The notes beneath the pieces were generated by a model that had not been told where the DNA came from, searched no databases, and worked only from the letters and a program-made list of their open reading frames with translations. The translations under genes were made by a program, and so were the position numbers. This document shows, piece by piece, positions 34,445 through 41,825 of a DNA stretch of 41,825 bases; position 1 is the stretch's first letter, and each line of letters starts with the position of its first letter. The DNA is from Ideonella sp. MAG2 (lineage in GTDB: Bacteria; Pseudomonadota; Gammaproteobacteria; Burkholderiales; Burkholderiaceae_C). Where the stretch lies: contig PTEU01000002.1 of the NCBI GenBank assembly GCA_004359425.1, positions 397,992 through 439,816 of the forward strand, in the 5' to 3' direction.

Positions 34445-36919
34445 ATGTCTACCGTGACCTCGTCTGCCCCCGTTGCCGCTGCGGCCAACCCGCTGGTGCC
34501 CGCCTTCCATGCCGCCTTGCACCGCGTGCTGGCCCAACAGACTTCTCAGGGCAGCGCCACGGCCCCGGCCGCGTTCTCGGCCGCAGCGCTGGCTTGCCGC
34601 GATGTGCTGATGCAGCGCTGGGCCGACACCCAGGCGCAAGACGCCCAAGCCGCCACGCCCGGCGCCGTCACCACCTCGCGCCGGGTGCATTACCTGTCGA
34701 TGGAGTTTTTGATGGGCCGCGCCCTGGGCAATGCCGTGGCCGCCCTGGGCCTGACGCCAGCCCTCGACGACGCCCTGGCCCAAGAAGGTTTGAGCCTGGG
34801 CGACGCGCTGGAGCGCGAGCCCGACGCCGCCCTGGGCAACGGCGGCCTGGGCCGCCTGGCGGCTTGCTTCTTAGATAGCTTTGCCGAGTTAGGCCTGCCA
34901 GCCTTTGGCTATGGCCTGCGCTACCGCTTTGGCATGTTTGCCCAGCGCATTCAAGACGGCCGCCAAGCCGAAGTGCCAGACGACTGGCTGCGCCTGGCCG
35001 ACCCTTGGGATGTGCCGCGCCCCGAGCTGCGCTACACCGTGGGCTTTGGCGGCCGCATGGTGACGGAAGGCGGCTCGCGCCGCTGGGTGCCAGCAGAACG
35101 CGTGGTGGCCGAGGCCCATGACTTCATCGTCCCGGCCCACCACAGCCAGCGCGTGGCCACCTTGCGCCTGTGGCAAGCCAGCAGCGCCGAGCCCATCGAC
35201 CTGCAAGCCTTTTGCCGCGGTGACCATGCCGCAGCCGGCCGTCACCAACTGGCCGCTGACACCCTGAACTGGGTGCTCTACCCCGACGACAGCACCGAAG
35301 CCGGCCGCCTGCTGCGCCTGAAACAAGAGGCCTTTTTGGTCAGTGCCTCGGTGCAAGACATGGTGGCCCGCCACCTGCGCCAGTACGGCAGCTTGACCCA
35401 GCTCGGCCGCTCGGAGGCCATCCACCTCAACGACACCCACCCCGCGCTGGCCCCGGCCGAGCTGATGCGCGTGCTGTTGGATGAACACGGCCTGGGCTGG
35501 GACGAGGCCTGGAAAATCACCCGCGATGCGGTCTCCTACACCAACCACACCCTGATGCCCGAGGCGCTAGAGACCTGGCCCGTGCGCATGATGGAAGCCT
35601 TGCTGCCGCGCCACCTCGAAGTGATCTACGAGATCAACCACCGCTATCTGCAAGCCGCCCGCGCAGCCGGTGCCGACGAGGGCATGGTGCAGCGCATCTC
35701 GCTGATCGACGAACAAGGCGAGCGCCGTGTGCGCATGGCCTCGCTGGCGGTGGTGGCCTCGCACCGCGTCAATGGCGTGTCGGCCTTGCACTCGGAGCTG
35801 ATGGTGCAGACCTTGTTTGCCGACTACGCACGCCTGACGCCCGAGCGCTTCCATAACGTGACCAATGGCGTGACGCCGCGCCGCTGGCTGGCCCAGGCCA
35901 ACCCCGGCTTGAGTGCGGTGCTGGACAAGCATTTGGGCACCGGCTGGCGCCAAGACCTGTCGCAATTGCAAACCCTGGCCCCCCTGGCCAAGAAGGCCAA
36001 AGTGGTGGCCGAGGTGCAAGCCGCCAAGCGCGCCAACAAGCAACGCCTGGCCGAGCGCATCCGCCGCGACCTGGGGCTGGTGGTCAGCCCTGACAGCCTG
36101 TTTGATGTGCAGGTCAAGCGCATCCATGAGTACAAGCGCCAACTGCTGAACCTGCTGCATGTGGTGGCCCGCTACCAGGCCATCATTGCCAACCCCGACG
36201 CGCCCTGGGTGCCGCGCACCGTGGTGCTGGCGGGCAAAGCGGCGTCGGCCTACCAAGCCGCCAAGGGCATCATTGCGCTGGCCCATGACATTGCCCGCGT
36301 GGTCAACAGCGACCCGCGCGTGGGCGACAAGCTCAAGCTGGCCTATCTGCCCAACTACGGCGTGAGCCTGGCCGAGATCATCATGCCGGCGGCTGATTTG
36401 TCAGAGCAAATCTCCACCGCAGGCACCGAGGCCTCGGGCACCGGCAATATGAAGTTCAGCCTCAATGGCGCGCTGACCATCGGCACCTGGGACGGCGCCA
36501 ACATTGAGATGGCCGAAGCCGTGGGCGAAGAACACTTCTTCATCTTCGGCCTGCGCACGGCAAGCCTGGAGCAGCTCAAAGCCCTGGGCTACGACCCGCG
36601 CCTGTATGTGGAGCAAGACCGCCGCCTGCAGCGCGTGCTGGCCGCCATAGGCGACGGCACGTTCTCGCAGGGCGATGCTGAGCGTTATCGTTGGCTGGTG
36701 GACAGCCTGCTGCAGCGCGACACCTACTTGCTGATGGCCGATTTTGCCGACTACCTCGCCGCCCAAGAACGCGTGGATGCACTCTATGCCAACCCCGCCG
36801 AGTGGGGCCGCAAGGCCGTGCTGAACATCGCGGGCATGGGCAGCTTCTCCTCAGACCGCACTGTGGCGGAATATGTCGAGCGGGTGTGGTCAGCCAAGAG
36901 CCTGCCTGCGCAACCCTAA
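34445..36919 (+). CDS. glgP: Glycogen/maltodextrin phosphorylase
   Basis: An 824-residue GT35 phosphorylase that releases glucose-1-phosphate from alpha-1,4-glucans with phosphate and pyridoxal phosphate. Visible are VHYLSMEFLMGRALGNA, ALGNGGLGRLAACFLDS, HLNDTHPALAPAELMR, NVTNGVTPRRWL, VQVKRIHEYKRQLLN and the cofactor-binding segment GTEASGTGNMKFSLNGALTI, whose lysine binds PLP. The length is normal and no frame break is seen. CAGGAG precedes the ATG at a rather long distance (12 bases). First gene of the plus-strand operon, just after the operator. Confidence 0.96.
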   Translation: MSTVTSSAPVAAAANPLVPAFHAALHRVLAQQTSQGSATAPAAFSAAALACRDVLMQRWADTQAQDAQAATPGAVTTSRRVHYLSMEFLMGRALGNAVAALGLTPALDDALAQEGLSLGDALEREPDAALGNGGLGRLAACFLDSFAELGLPAFGYGLRYRFGMFAQRIQDGRQAEVPDDWLRLADPWDVPRPELRYTVGFGGRMVTEGGSRRWVPAERVVAEAHDFIVPAHHSQRVATLRLWQASSAEPIDLQAFCRGDHAAAGRHQLAADTLNWVLYPDDSTEAGRLLRLKQEAFLVSASVQDMVARHLRQYGSLTQLGRSEAIHLNDTHPALAPAELMRVLLDEHGLGWDEAWKITRDAVSYTNHTLMPEALETWPVRMMEALLPRHLEVIYEINHRYLQAARAAGADEGMVQRISLIDEQGERRVRMASLAVVASHRVNGVSALHSELMVQTLFADYARLTPERFHNVTNGVTPRRWLAQANPGLSAVLDKHLGTGWRQDLSQLQTLAPLAKKAKVVAEVQAAKRANKQRLAERIRRDLGLVVSPDSLFDVQVKRIHEYKRQLLNLLHVVARYQAIIANPDAPWVPRTVVLAGKAASAYQAAKGIIALAHDIARVVNSDPRVGDKLKLAYLPNYGVSLAEIIMPAADLSEQISTAGTEASGTGNMKFSLNGALTIGTWDGANIEMAEAVGEEHFFIFGLRTASLEQLKALGYDPRLYVEQDRRLQRVLAAIGDGTFSQGDAERYRWLVDSLLQRDTYLLMADFADYLAAQERVDALYANPAEWGRKAVLNIAGMGSFSSDRTVAEYVERVWSAKSLPAQP

Positions 36920-36951
36920 TGGCCATTCACTGAAGACCGCCAGCCAGACAC

Positions 36952-38379
36952 ATGCCCGCACTCACTCCCGACGCGCTCACTGCCCTGATCCAAGCCCGCC
37001 ACCCCGACCCCTTTGCGGTGTTGGGCATGCATGCGGACGAGCAGGGCTATTTGTGGGTGCGCACCGTGCAGCCTGGCGCTCTGGGGGTGGAGGTGCTGAA
37101 CGAAGCTGGGGACAAGGTGCTGGCGGCGCTCAGCAGCGTGCAGGCCGAGGGTGTGTTTGAGGCACGCCTGCCCAAGACACGCGCCAAGATGAATGCCTCT
37201 GGGCAAAAGCCGGCGTATCTGTTGCGCATCATCTGGCCCAGCGCCAGCGGCTCGATCACCCAGACCCTGCCCGACCCCTACGCCTTTGGCCTCTTGCTTC
37301 ATGAAACCGACCTGATTGCCTGGCGCGAGGGTCGCCTGCTGCGGCCCTGGACGGTGCTGGGGGCTCACCCCATGAGCCTGGCCCCGCTGCACAGCACGCA
37401 GGCCGTGGCCGGCGTGCGCTTTGCCGTCTGGGCGCCGCACGCCCAGCGGGTGAGCGTGGTGGGCGACTTCAATGGCTGGGACGGCCGCCGCCACCCCATG
37501 CGCCGCCGTGTGGAGGCCGGTGTCTGGGAGGTCTTTGTACCCCAGGCCGAGGTGGGCCAAGCCTATAAGTTTGAGATCGTCAGTGCCCAGGGCCAACTGC
37601 TGCCCTTGAAGGCCGACCCATTTGCCCGCGCAGCCGACCTGCGCCCGGCCAATGCCAGCCGCGTAGCCCCCGCGCTCACGCCGCCAGCGCCCCGCTGGCC
37701 CGCCGGCGCTCGCGCCCAAGCACCAGAGGCCGCGATCAGCATTTATGAGGTGCATGTCGGCTCTTGGCGCCGGGGAGATAACGGCGAGTTCTATGACTGG
37801 GACCGCCTGGCTGCCGAGCTGCCCGGCTATGCCGCCAGCCTGGGCTTCACGCATGTGGAGCTGATGCCGATTGCCGAGCACCCGTACGACCCCTCGTGGG
37901 GCTATCAGTGCCTGGGCCTGTTTGCGCCCACCGCACGCTTTGGCGATGCCGCCGGTTTCGCTCGCTTTGTGCAGGCCTGCCATGCGGCAGACTTGGGGCT
38001 AATCTTGGACTGGGTGCCCGCCCACTTCCCCACCGACGCCCACGGCTTGGCGCTGTTTGATGGCGCGCCGCTGTTTGAATACGCCGACCCGCGCGAAGGC
38101 TTTCACCGCGACTGGAACACCGCCATCTATGACTTTGGCCGCAACGAGGTGCGCAACTTCTTGTGTGCCAATGCGCTGTACTGGCTGGAGGTGTTTGGTG
38201 TGGATGGGCTGAGTGTTCCATGGCTTTTTACCGGGGGCCGCACCGGGCTTGGTGTATGGCCTCAGAGCCCACGGCCCCTGGGCACCCGACCACGGCCACC
38301 GCTTCAACCCCGCCAAGCTTTTGTTGGACCCTTGGGGCCGCGAGATCATCGCCCCTGCCGAGGGCTTTGCTTGGCGTGA
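36952..38379 (+). pseudogene. glgB: 1,4-alpha-glucan branching enzyme, 3' half deleted
   Basis: The first about 420 residues are a normal GlgB: the N1 domain, then the CBM48-like FAVWAPHAQRVSVVGDFNGWDG, then the barrel start (SIYEVHVGSWRRG, VELMPIAEHPYDPSWGYQ, LILDWVPAHFPTD). It ends abruptly after the strand that carries the nucleophile region (EVFGVDGL, 38209). The expected R-x-D-A-V and all later parts (about 310 residues) are absent; the sequence continues out of frame into glgX and stops at 38379. No branching activity can be expected from this form. glgB and glgX were clearly neighbours, and the deletion removes the end of one and the start of the other. Confidence 0.85.
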
Positions 38380-39909
38380 AGAACACCTGGGCCATGCTGC
38401 CCACAGCACCCAGCAGCGTGATGAGCGCGACAACGCGGCCTGGGCCCACAAAAGCCGCGTGGCCGCCCCGGCGGCCGATGCGCCGGGCCACTTGAATCGG
38501 CCCCATCGTGCGCCGCATCAGCGCGTCTTGGCCGAGGTGCATGTCAAGGGCTTCACGGCCCAGCACCCCGACATCCCACCCGCCCTGCGCGGCACTTATG
38601 CCGGCATGGCGCACCCGGCCGCCATTGCGCATTGGCAGCGCCTGGGGGTGACCACCTTGTCGCTGCTGCCGGTGCAGCAGTGTTTGTCTGAGCCGCATTT
38701 GCAGCCGCTAGGGCTGCCCAATTACTGGGGCTACAACACGCTGGGGTTTTTCAGCGCGGACCCGCGCTGGTCCACCACACCGCAGGACCCGCGCGCGGCG
38801 GCCAGCGAGTTTCGCGCCATGGTGGCCAGCCTGCATGCGGCTGGGCTGGAGGTGGTGCTGGACGTGGTCTACAACCACACGCCGGAGGGCAGCGAGCAAG
38901 GCGCTACCTTGTGCTGGCGCGGGCTGGACCACCGCCAGTGGTATGCCCACGAGACGACCGCCACCGCGCATGAACCCGTGCGCCTGCGCAACCTCACCGG
39001 CTGCGGCAATGCGCTGAATGTGGCCCATCCCATGGTGAGCCGCTTTGTGCACGCGACACCATGCGCGGCTGGTGGCTCAACACTGCCGTCAACAGGGGCC
39101 AGATGGCTCAACGCTTTTGCGCCAGCAGCACGGTGTTTGGGCCCAGCCAGCGCAGGCCCTCTGCCAGCATCAACTTCATTGCCGTGCACGACGGTTTCAC
39201 CACCCACGACGTGGTGAGCTATGCCGGCAAACACAACGAGGCCAACGGCGAAGGCAACCGCGACGGCCGCGATGGTGAGCTCTGCCAACCCTTTGGCCCC
39301 GAAGGCCCGAGCGCCGACCCTGCCGTGCAGCAGCGCCGCGAGCGCACCCGCCGCGCCCTGCTGGCCAGCCTGCTGCTGGCCCATGGCACGCCCATGCTGT
39401 GTGCGGGTGACGAGCTGGCCCACAGCCAAGGCGGCAACAACAATGCCTACAACCAAGACAATCCGACCACCTGGCTGGACTGGGCCCAGGCCGACCACGG
39501 CTTGATGCAGTTTGTGGCCGATGTGCTGGCCCTGCGCCAGCGCCTGCCCGCCCTGCACACCGACCTCTGGCCCCGCCCCTGGCATGCGGCCGACCCCGCC
39601 CCGCAGACGGCCAGCCGTGTGCACTGGCGCCACCCGGCCGGGCATGAGCTGAACCTGCACGAGTGGCACCACCCGGCCCACAGCCCCGGCGCCGCATTTG
39701 CCGGGGTCTACACGCCCCCCGGCCACAGCCAGCCTACGCTGCTGCTGGCCTTCAACCCCGATGACGAGCCCTGCACCCTGCACCTGCCTGACGACGCCCT
39801 GTGGCGGGTGACGCTGTGCAGCAGTGGCGAGCCCCAGCCCAGCGCTGTGCGCGGCACCTTGCACCTGCCCGCGCGCAGCCTGCGGGTGGCCGAGCACAGC
39901 ACCTCCTGA
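38213..39909 (+). pseudogene. glgX: Glycogen debranching enzyme in two fragments (5' end and catalytic segment missing)
   Basis: The first fragment (38213 to about 39050) starts inside the protein at VFHGFLPGAAPGLVYGLRAHGPW, where a full GlgX has about 60 residues before it, and runs through VVLDVVYNHTPEG and LTGCGNALNVAHP. The second (about 39050-39909, another frame) resumes at RDTMRGWWLNTAVNRGQMA, with INFIAVHDGFTTHDVVSYAGKHNEANGE and the C-terminal domain. About 80 residues between them are lost, including the nucleophile (F-R-F-D) and acid/base (A-E-P-W-D) segments. As written, the enzyme cannot work. Both fragments keep good code, so the loss is recent or artificial. Confidence 0.85.
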
Positions 39910-39945
39910 CCCCTACACCCACCCACCCTTTGGCGAGACCCTGCT

Positions 39946-41529
39946 ATGGCATCCTCCGCACCCGCAGCCTCCAAGGCTTCTTCCGCGTCCACAGCCCTGC
40001 CTGCACTTCAGACCTCTACCTCCCGCCTGCCCATGAACCTGTCCACACGGCGCTCCGGTGTGCTGCTGCACATCACCTCCCTGCCCGGGCCGCATGGCAC
40101 GGGTGACTTTGGGCCCAGCGCCCGGCACTTTGTGGATTGGCTGGCCAGCGCCCAGCAAACCATTTGGCAGTTGCTGCCCACCACGCCCATCGGCCCAGGC
40201 GACAGCCCTTACCAAAGCGTGTCGGCTTTTGCGGGCAGCCCGCTGATGGTGGCCTTTGAGCCGCTGATGGCACGGGGCTGGATGAACGCCCCGGTGCTGC
40301 CCGAAGGCGGCTTTGAGGCCCAGCGCACCGACTTTGCCAAAGTGGTGCCCTGGCGCATGGCCCAGCTGCGCCAGGCCCACGCCGGCTTTGTGGCCAGCGC
40401 CAGCAAGGCCGACCAAGCCAGCTATGCCGAGTGGTGCCAAGAGCAGGCCTCTTGGCTGGACGACTACGCGCTGTTCATGGCCTTGGAAACAGCGGCACAA
40501 GGCCAGCCCTGGTGGACCTGGCCCAAGCCCATCGCCACCCGCGATGCCAAGGCCCTTGCCAAGGCGCGCAAAGAGCATGCGGCCGAGATCCAGTTCTGGC
40601 AGTTTGTGCAGTGGTGCTTTGACTGGCAGTGGGCCGACATCAAGGCCTATGCCAATGGCAAGGGCATTGCGATCATGGGCGACTTGCCCATCTTCATCGC
40701 CCACCACAGCGCCGACTGCTGGGCCCGCCCTGATCTCTACGAGCTGGATGCGCACTTCCAGCCCCGCGAAGTGGCCGGCTGCCCGCCCGATGACATGGGC
40801 CCACTGGGCCAGCGCTGGGGCAACCCACTCTACAACTGGGAGAAGATGGCCGAGGAGGACTATGCCTGGTGGTCGGCCCGCATGGCCCGCGCGCTGGGGC
40901 AGGCCGATGTCTTCCGCATCGACCACTTCCGGGGCTTTGCCGGCTACTACGCCATTCCGGCCAGCTCGCCCGACGCCACCGTAGGCACCTGGCGCACCGG
41001 CCCCGGCAAGGCCTTGTTTGAAGCCATCGAGCGCGCCCTGGGCCCGCTGCCCATCGTGGCCGAAGACCTGGGCTTTATCACTGAGGACGTGATTGCGCTG
41101 CGCGACGCCTGCGGTTTCCCCGGCATGAAGATTTTGCAGTTCGGCTTTGGCGGCGACGGCACGCATGAGTTTTTGCCGCACAACTACACCCCGGCCAGCG
41201 TGGTCTACACCGGCACCCACGACAACGACACCGCACGCGGCTGGTGGGACAACACCACCGACGCCGAGCGCGACTTTGCCGGCACCTACCTGGCCTGCGG
41301 CGGCCACGACGTGCACTGGGCCATGATGCGCGCCGCCTGCAATTCCGTCTCAGCCATGGCCGTCTTCCCGCTGCAAGACGTGCTGGGCCTGCCCAGCAGC
41401 CACCGCATGAACGTGCCCGGCACCATGGGCGCGCCCAACTGGGCCTGGCGCTTCACCTGGGACATGGTCGGCCCCGAACCCGGCCGCGTATTGGGCCTGA
41501 TGGCCAAGACCAGTGGGCGGGTGGGCTGA
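39946..41529 (+). CDS. malQ: 4-alpha-glucanotransferase (amylomaltase)
   Basis: A 527-residue GH77 enzyme that disproportionates maltodextrins, giving glucose and longer chains for the phosphorylase. Diagnostic regions are SGVLLHITSLPGPHGTGDFG, WQLLPTTPIGPGDSPYQS, the nucleophile in FRIDHFRGFAGYY, the acid/base in VAEDLGFI and the stabilising Asp in TGTHDNDTARGWW. About 35 Ser/Ala-rich residues precede the usual start; the internal Met of LPMNLSTRR (40033) is an alternative. Intact, last gene of the plus-strand operon. Confidence 0.95.
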   Translation: MASSAPAASKASSASTALPALQTSTSRLPMNLSTRRSGVLLHITSLPGPHGTGDFGPSARHFVDWLASAQQTIWQLLPTTPIGPGDSPYQSVSAFAGSPLMVAFEPLMARGWMNAPVLPEGGFEAQRTDFAKVVPWRMAQLRQAHAGFVASASKADQASYAEWCQEQASWLDDYALFMALETAAQGQPWWTWPKPIATRDAKALAKARKEHAAEIQFWQFVQWCFDWQWADIKAYANGKGIAIMGDLPIFIAHHSADCWARPDLYELDAHFQPREVAGCPPDDMGPLGQRWGNPLYNWEKMAEEDYAWWSARMARALGQADVFRIDHFRGFAGYYAIPASSPDATVGTWRTGPGKALFEAIERALGPLPIVAEDLGFITEDVIALRDACGFPGMKILQFGFGGDGTHEFLPHNYTPASVVYTGTHDNDTARGWWDNTTDAERDFAGTYLACGGHDVHWAMMRAACNSVSAMAVFPLQDVLGLPSSHRMNVPGTMGAPNWAWRFTWDMVGPEPGRVLGLMAKTSGRVG

Positions 41530-41596
41530 GCAAAGCCCGCGTAAGGACGTAGTCCAGTTACATCGCGATTACAAGCATACGTGCCGCACCCCGACC

Positions 41597-41767
41597 CCTA
41601 GGAGCCTGTCGGGCTTGGGGTGTCGATAGCGAAAATCGGCCCCAGCGGGGCCAGTTTTTGCCGAGTTCGCAGCCGCATAGCTCCGCTATGGGGCAAGAAG
41701 GCGGTGAAAATTGGGCCGCTGCGGCCGATTTGCAGCCGACACTCCCCAAGTCCGACAGGCTCCTAGG
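41597..41767. repeat. 171-bp snap-back element with about 30-bp terminal inverted repeats
   Basis: The left arm begins CCTAGGAGCCTGTCGGGCTT and the right arm ends AAGTCCGACAGGCTCCTAGG; inside, AAAATCGGCCCCAGCGGGGC is also matched in inverse. Nearly the whole element can fold back on itself. This is the structure of a miniature inverted-repeat element (MITE). No ORF of its own. It follows malQ directly and could also stop transcription. Confidence 0.75.
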
Positions 41768-41786
41768 ACAGTGCTCTCCCCTATAG

Positions 41787-41825
41787 CTGTCTCTTATACA
41801 CATCTAGATGTGTATAAGAGACAGG
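41787..41825. other. Sequencing-adapter artefact: two head-to-head Tn5 mosaic ends
   Basis: CTGTCTCTTATACACATCT (41787-41805) is followed at once by its reverse complement AGATGTGTATAAGAGACAG (41806-41824). This is the Nextera library mosaic-end sequence, so the last 39 bases are not genomic and the contig edge is artificial. Read from the right, the translation gives the well-known contaminant peptide MCIRDS. Confidence 0.95.

Noticed and set aside
41548..41562. CGTAGTCCAGTTACA after malQ as a fourth maltodextrin operator
   Set aside because: Four mismatches to the palindrome and no gene start next to it before the contig end; kept out of the regulon call.
41558..41803. 81-codon open frame on the minus strand starting MCIRDSYRGEHCP
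   Set aside because: Its start is adapter sequence and the rest is the fold-back repeat; a known type of spurious protein.
1..41825. tRNA, rRNA, riboswitch or CRISPR array
   Set aside because: No cloverleaf, rRNA-like conserved stretch, riboswitch core or regularly spaced repeats were noticed in reading both strands; covariance-model searches could not be run.

Overview
The window is about 42 kb of GC-rich DNA from a Gram-negative bacterium. Codon use, the FabA/FabB pair and the maltodextrin gene set fit a betaproteobacterium of the Burkholderiales (Roseateles/Rubrivivax-like); this is inference from gene content, since no rRNA or tRNA is present. Most of it is one starch and maltodextrin utilisation locus, interrupted by housekeeping genes and a lower-GC accessory block.

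Left part (1-13011): the 5' part of a secreted GH13 amylase on the minus strand is divergent from a TonB-dependent receptor. The receptor is followed by a flavin-dependent halogenase, a DUF6445-like putative 2-oxoglutarate oxygenase and an S9 peptidase. A tight malE-malF-malG-amylase operon follows. A 15-bp palindrome of consensus TGTAGTCAAACTACA lies upstream of the receptor (849), malE (8005) and glgP/malK (34362), so these promoters probably share one regulator, whose gene is not in the window.

Middle (13012-25710): fabA-fabB with a strong terminator; a GSU2403-type nucleotidyltransferase-fold gene; remnants of toxin-antitoxin modules (BrnA-like, HigA-like); a membrane-anchored phosphate-binding-like protein; a small secreted protein; and the most interesting gene, an 867-residue protein made of a complete HtpG/Hsp90 fused to a C-terminal TIR-like or nucleoside-deoxyribosyltransferase-like domain, a probable immune effector. 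Two divergent IS1634-type transposases with matching outer inverted repeats close this block and truncate a MATE transporter gene.

Right part (25711-41529): a minus-strand operon malK-malE-malF-(unknown secreted protein)-malG-amylase-MATE is divergent from glgP-glgB-glgX-malQ. Together the genes would hydrolyse starch outside the cell, take dextrins across both membranes, and process them by phosphorylase, branching/debranching enzymes and amylomaltase. Several genes here carry sharp lesions in otherwise healthy code: malE has lost about 75 codons, glgB is fused out of frame to glgX, glgX has lost its catalytic segment, and the amylase has an out-of-frame 37-bp duplication.

Right end: a 171-bp snap-back element and then two head-to-head Nextera/Tn5 mosaic-end adapters (41787-41824). 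The contig edge is therefore artificial, and the nearby lesions may partly be assembly errors.
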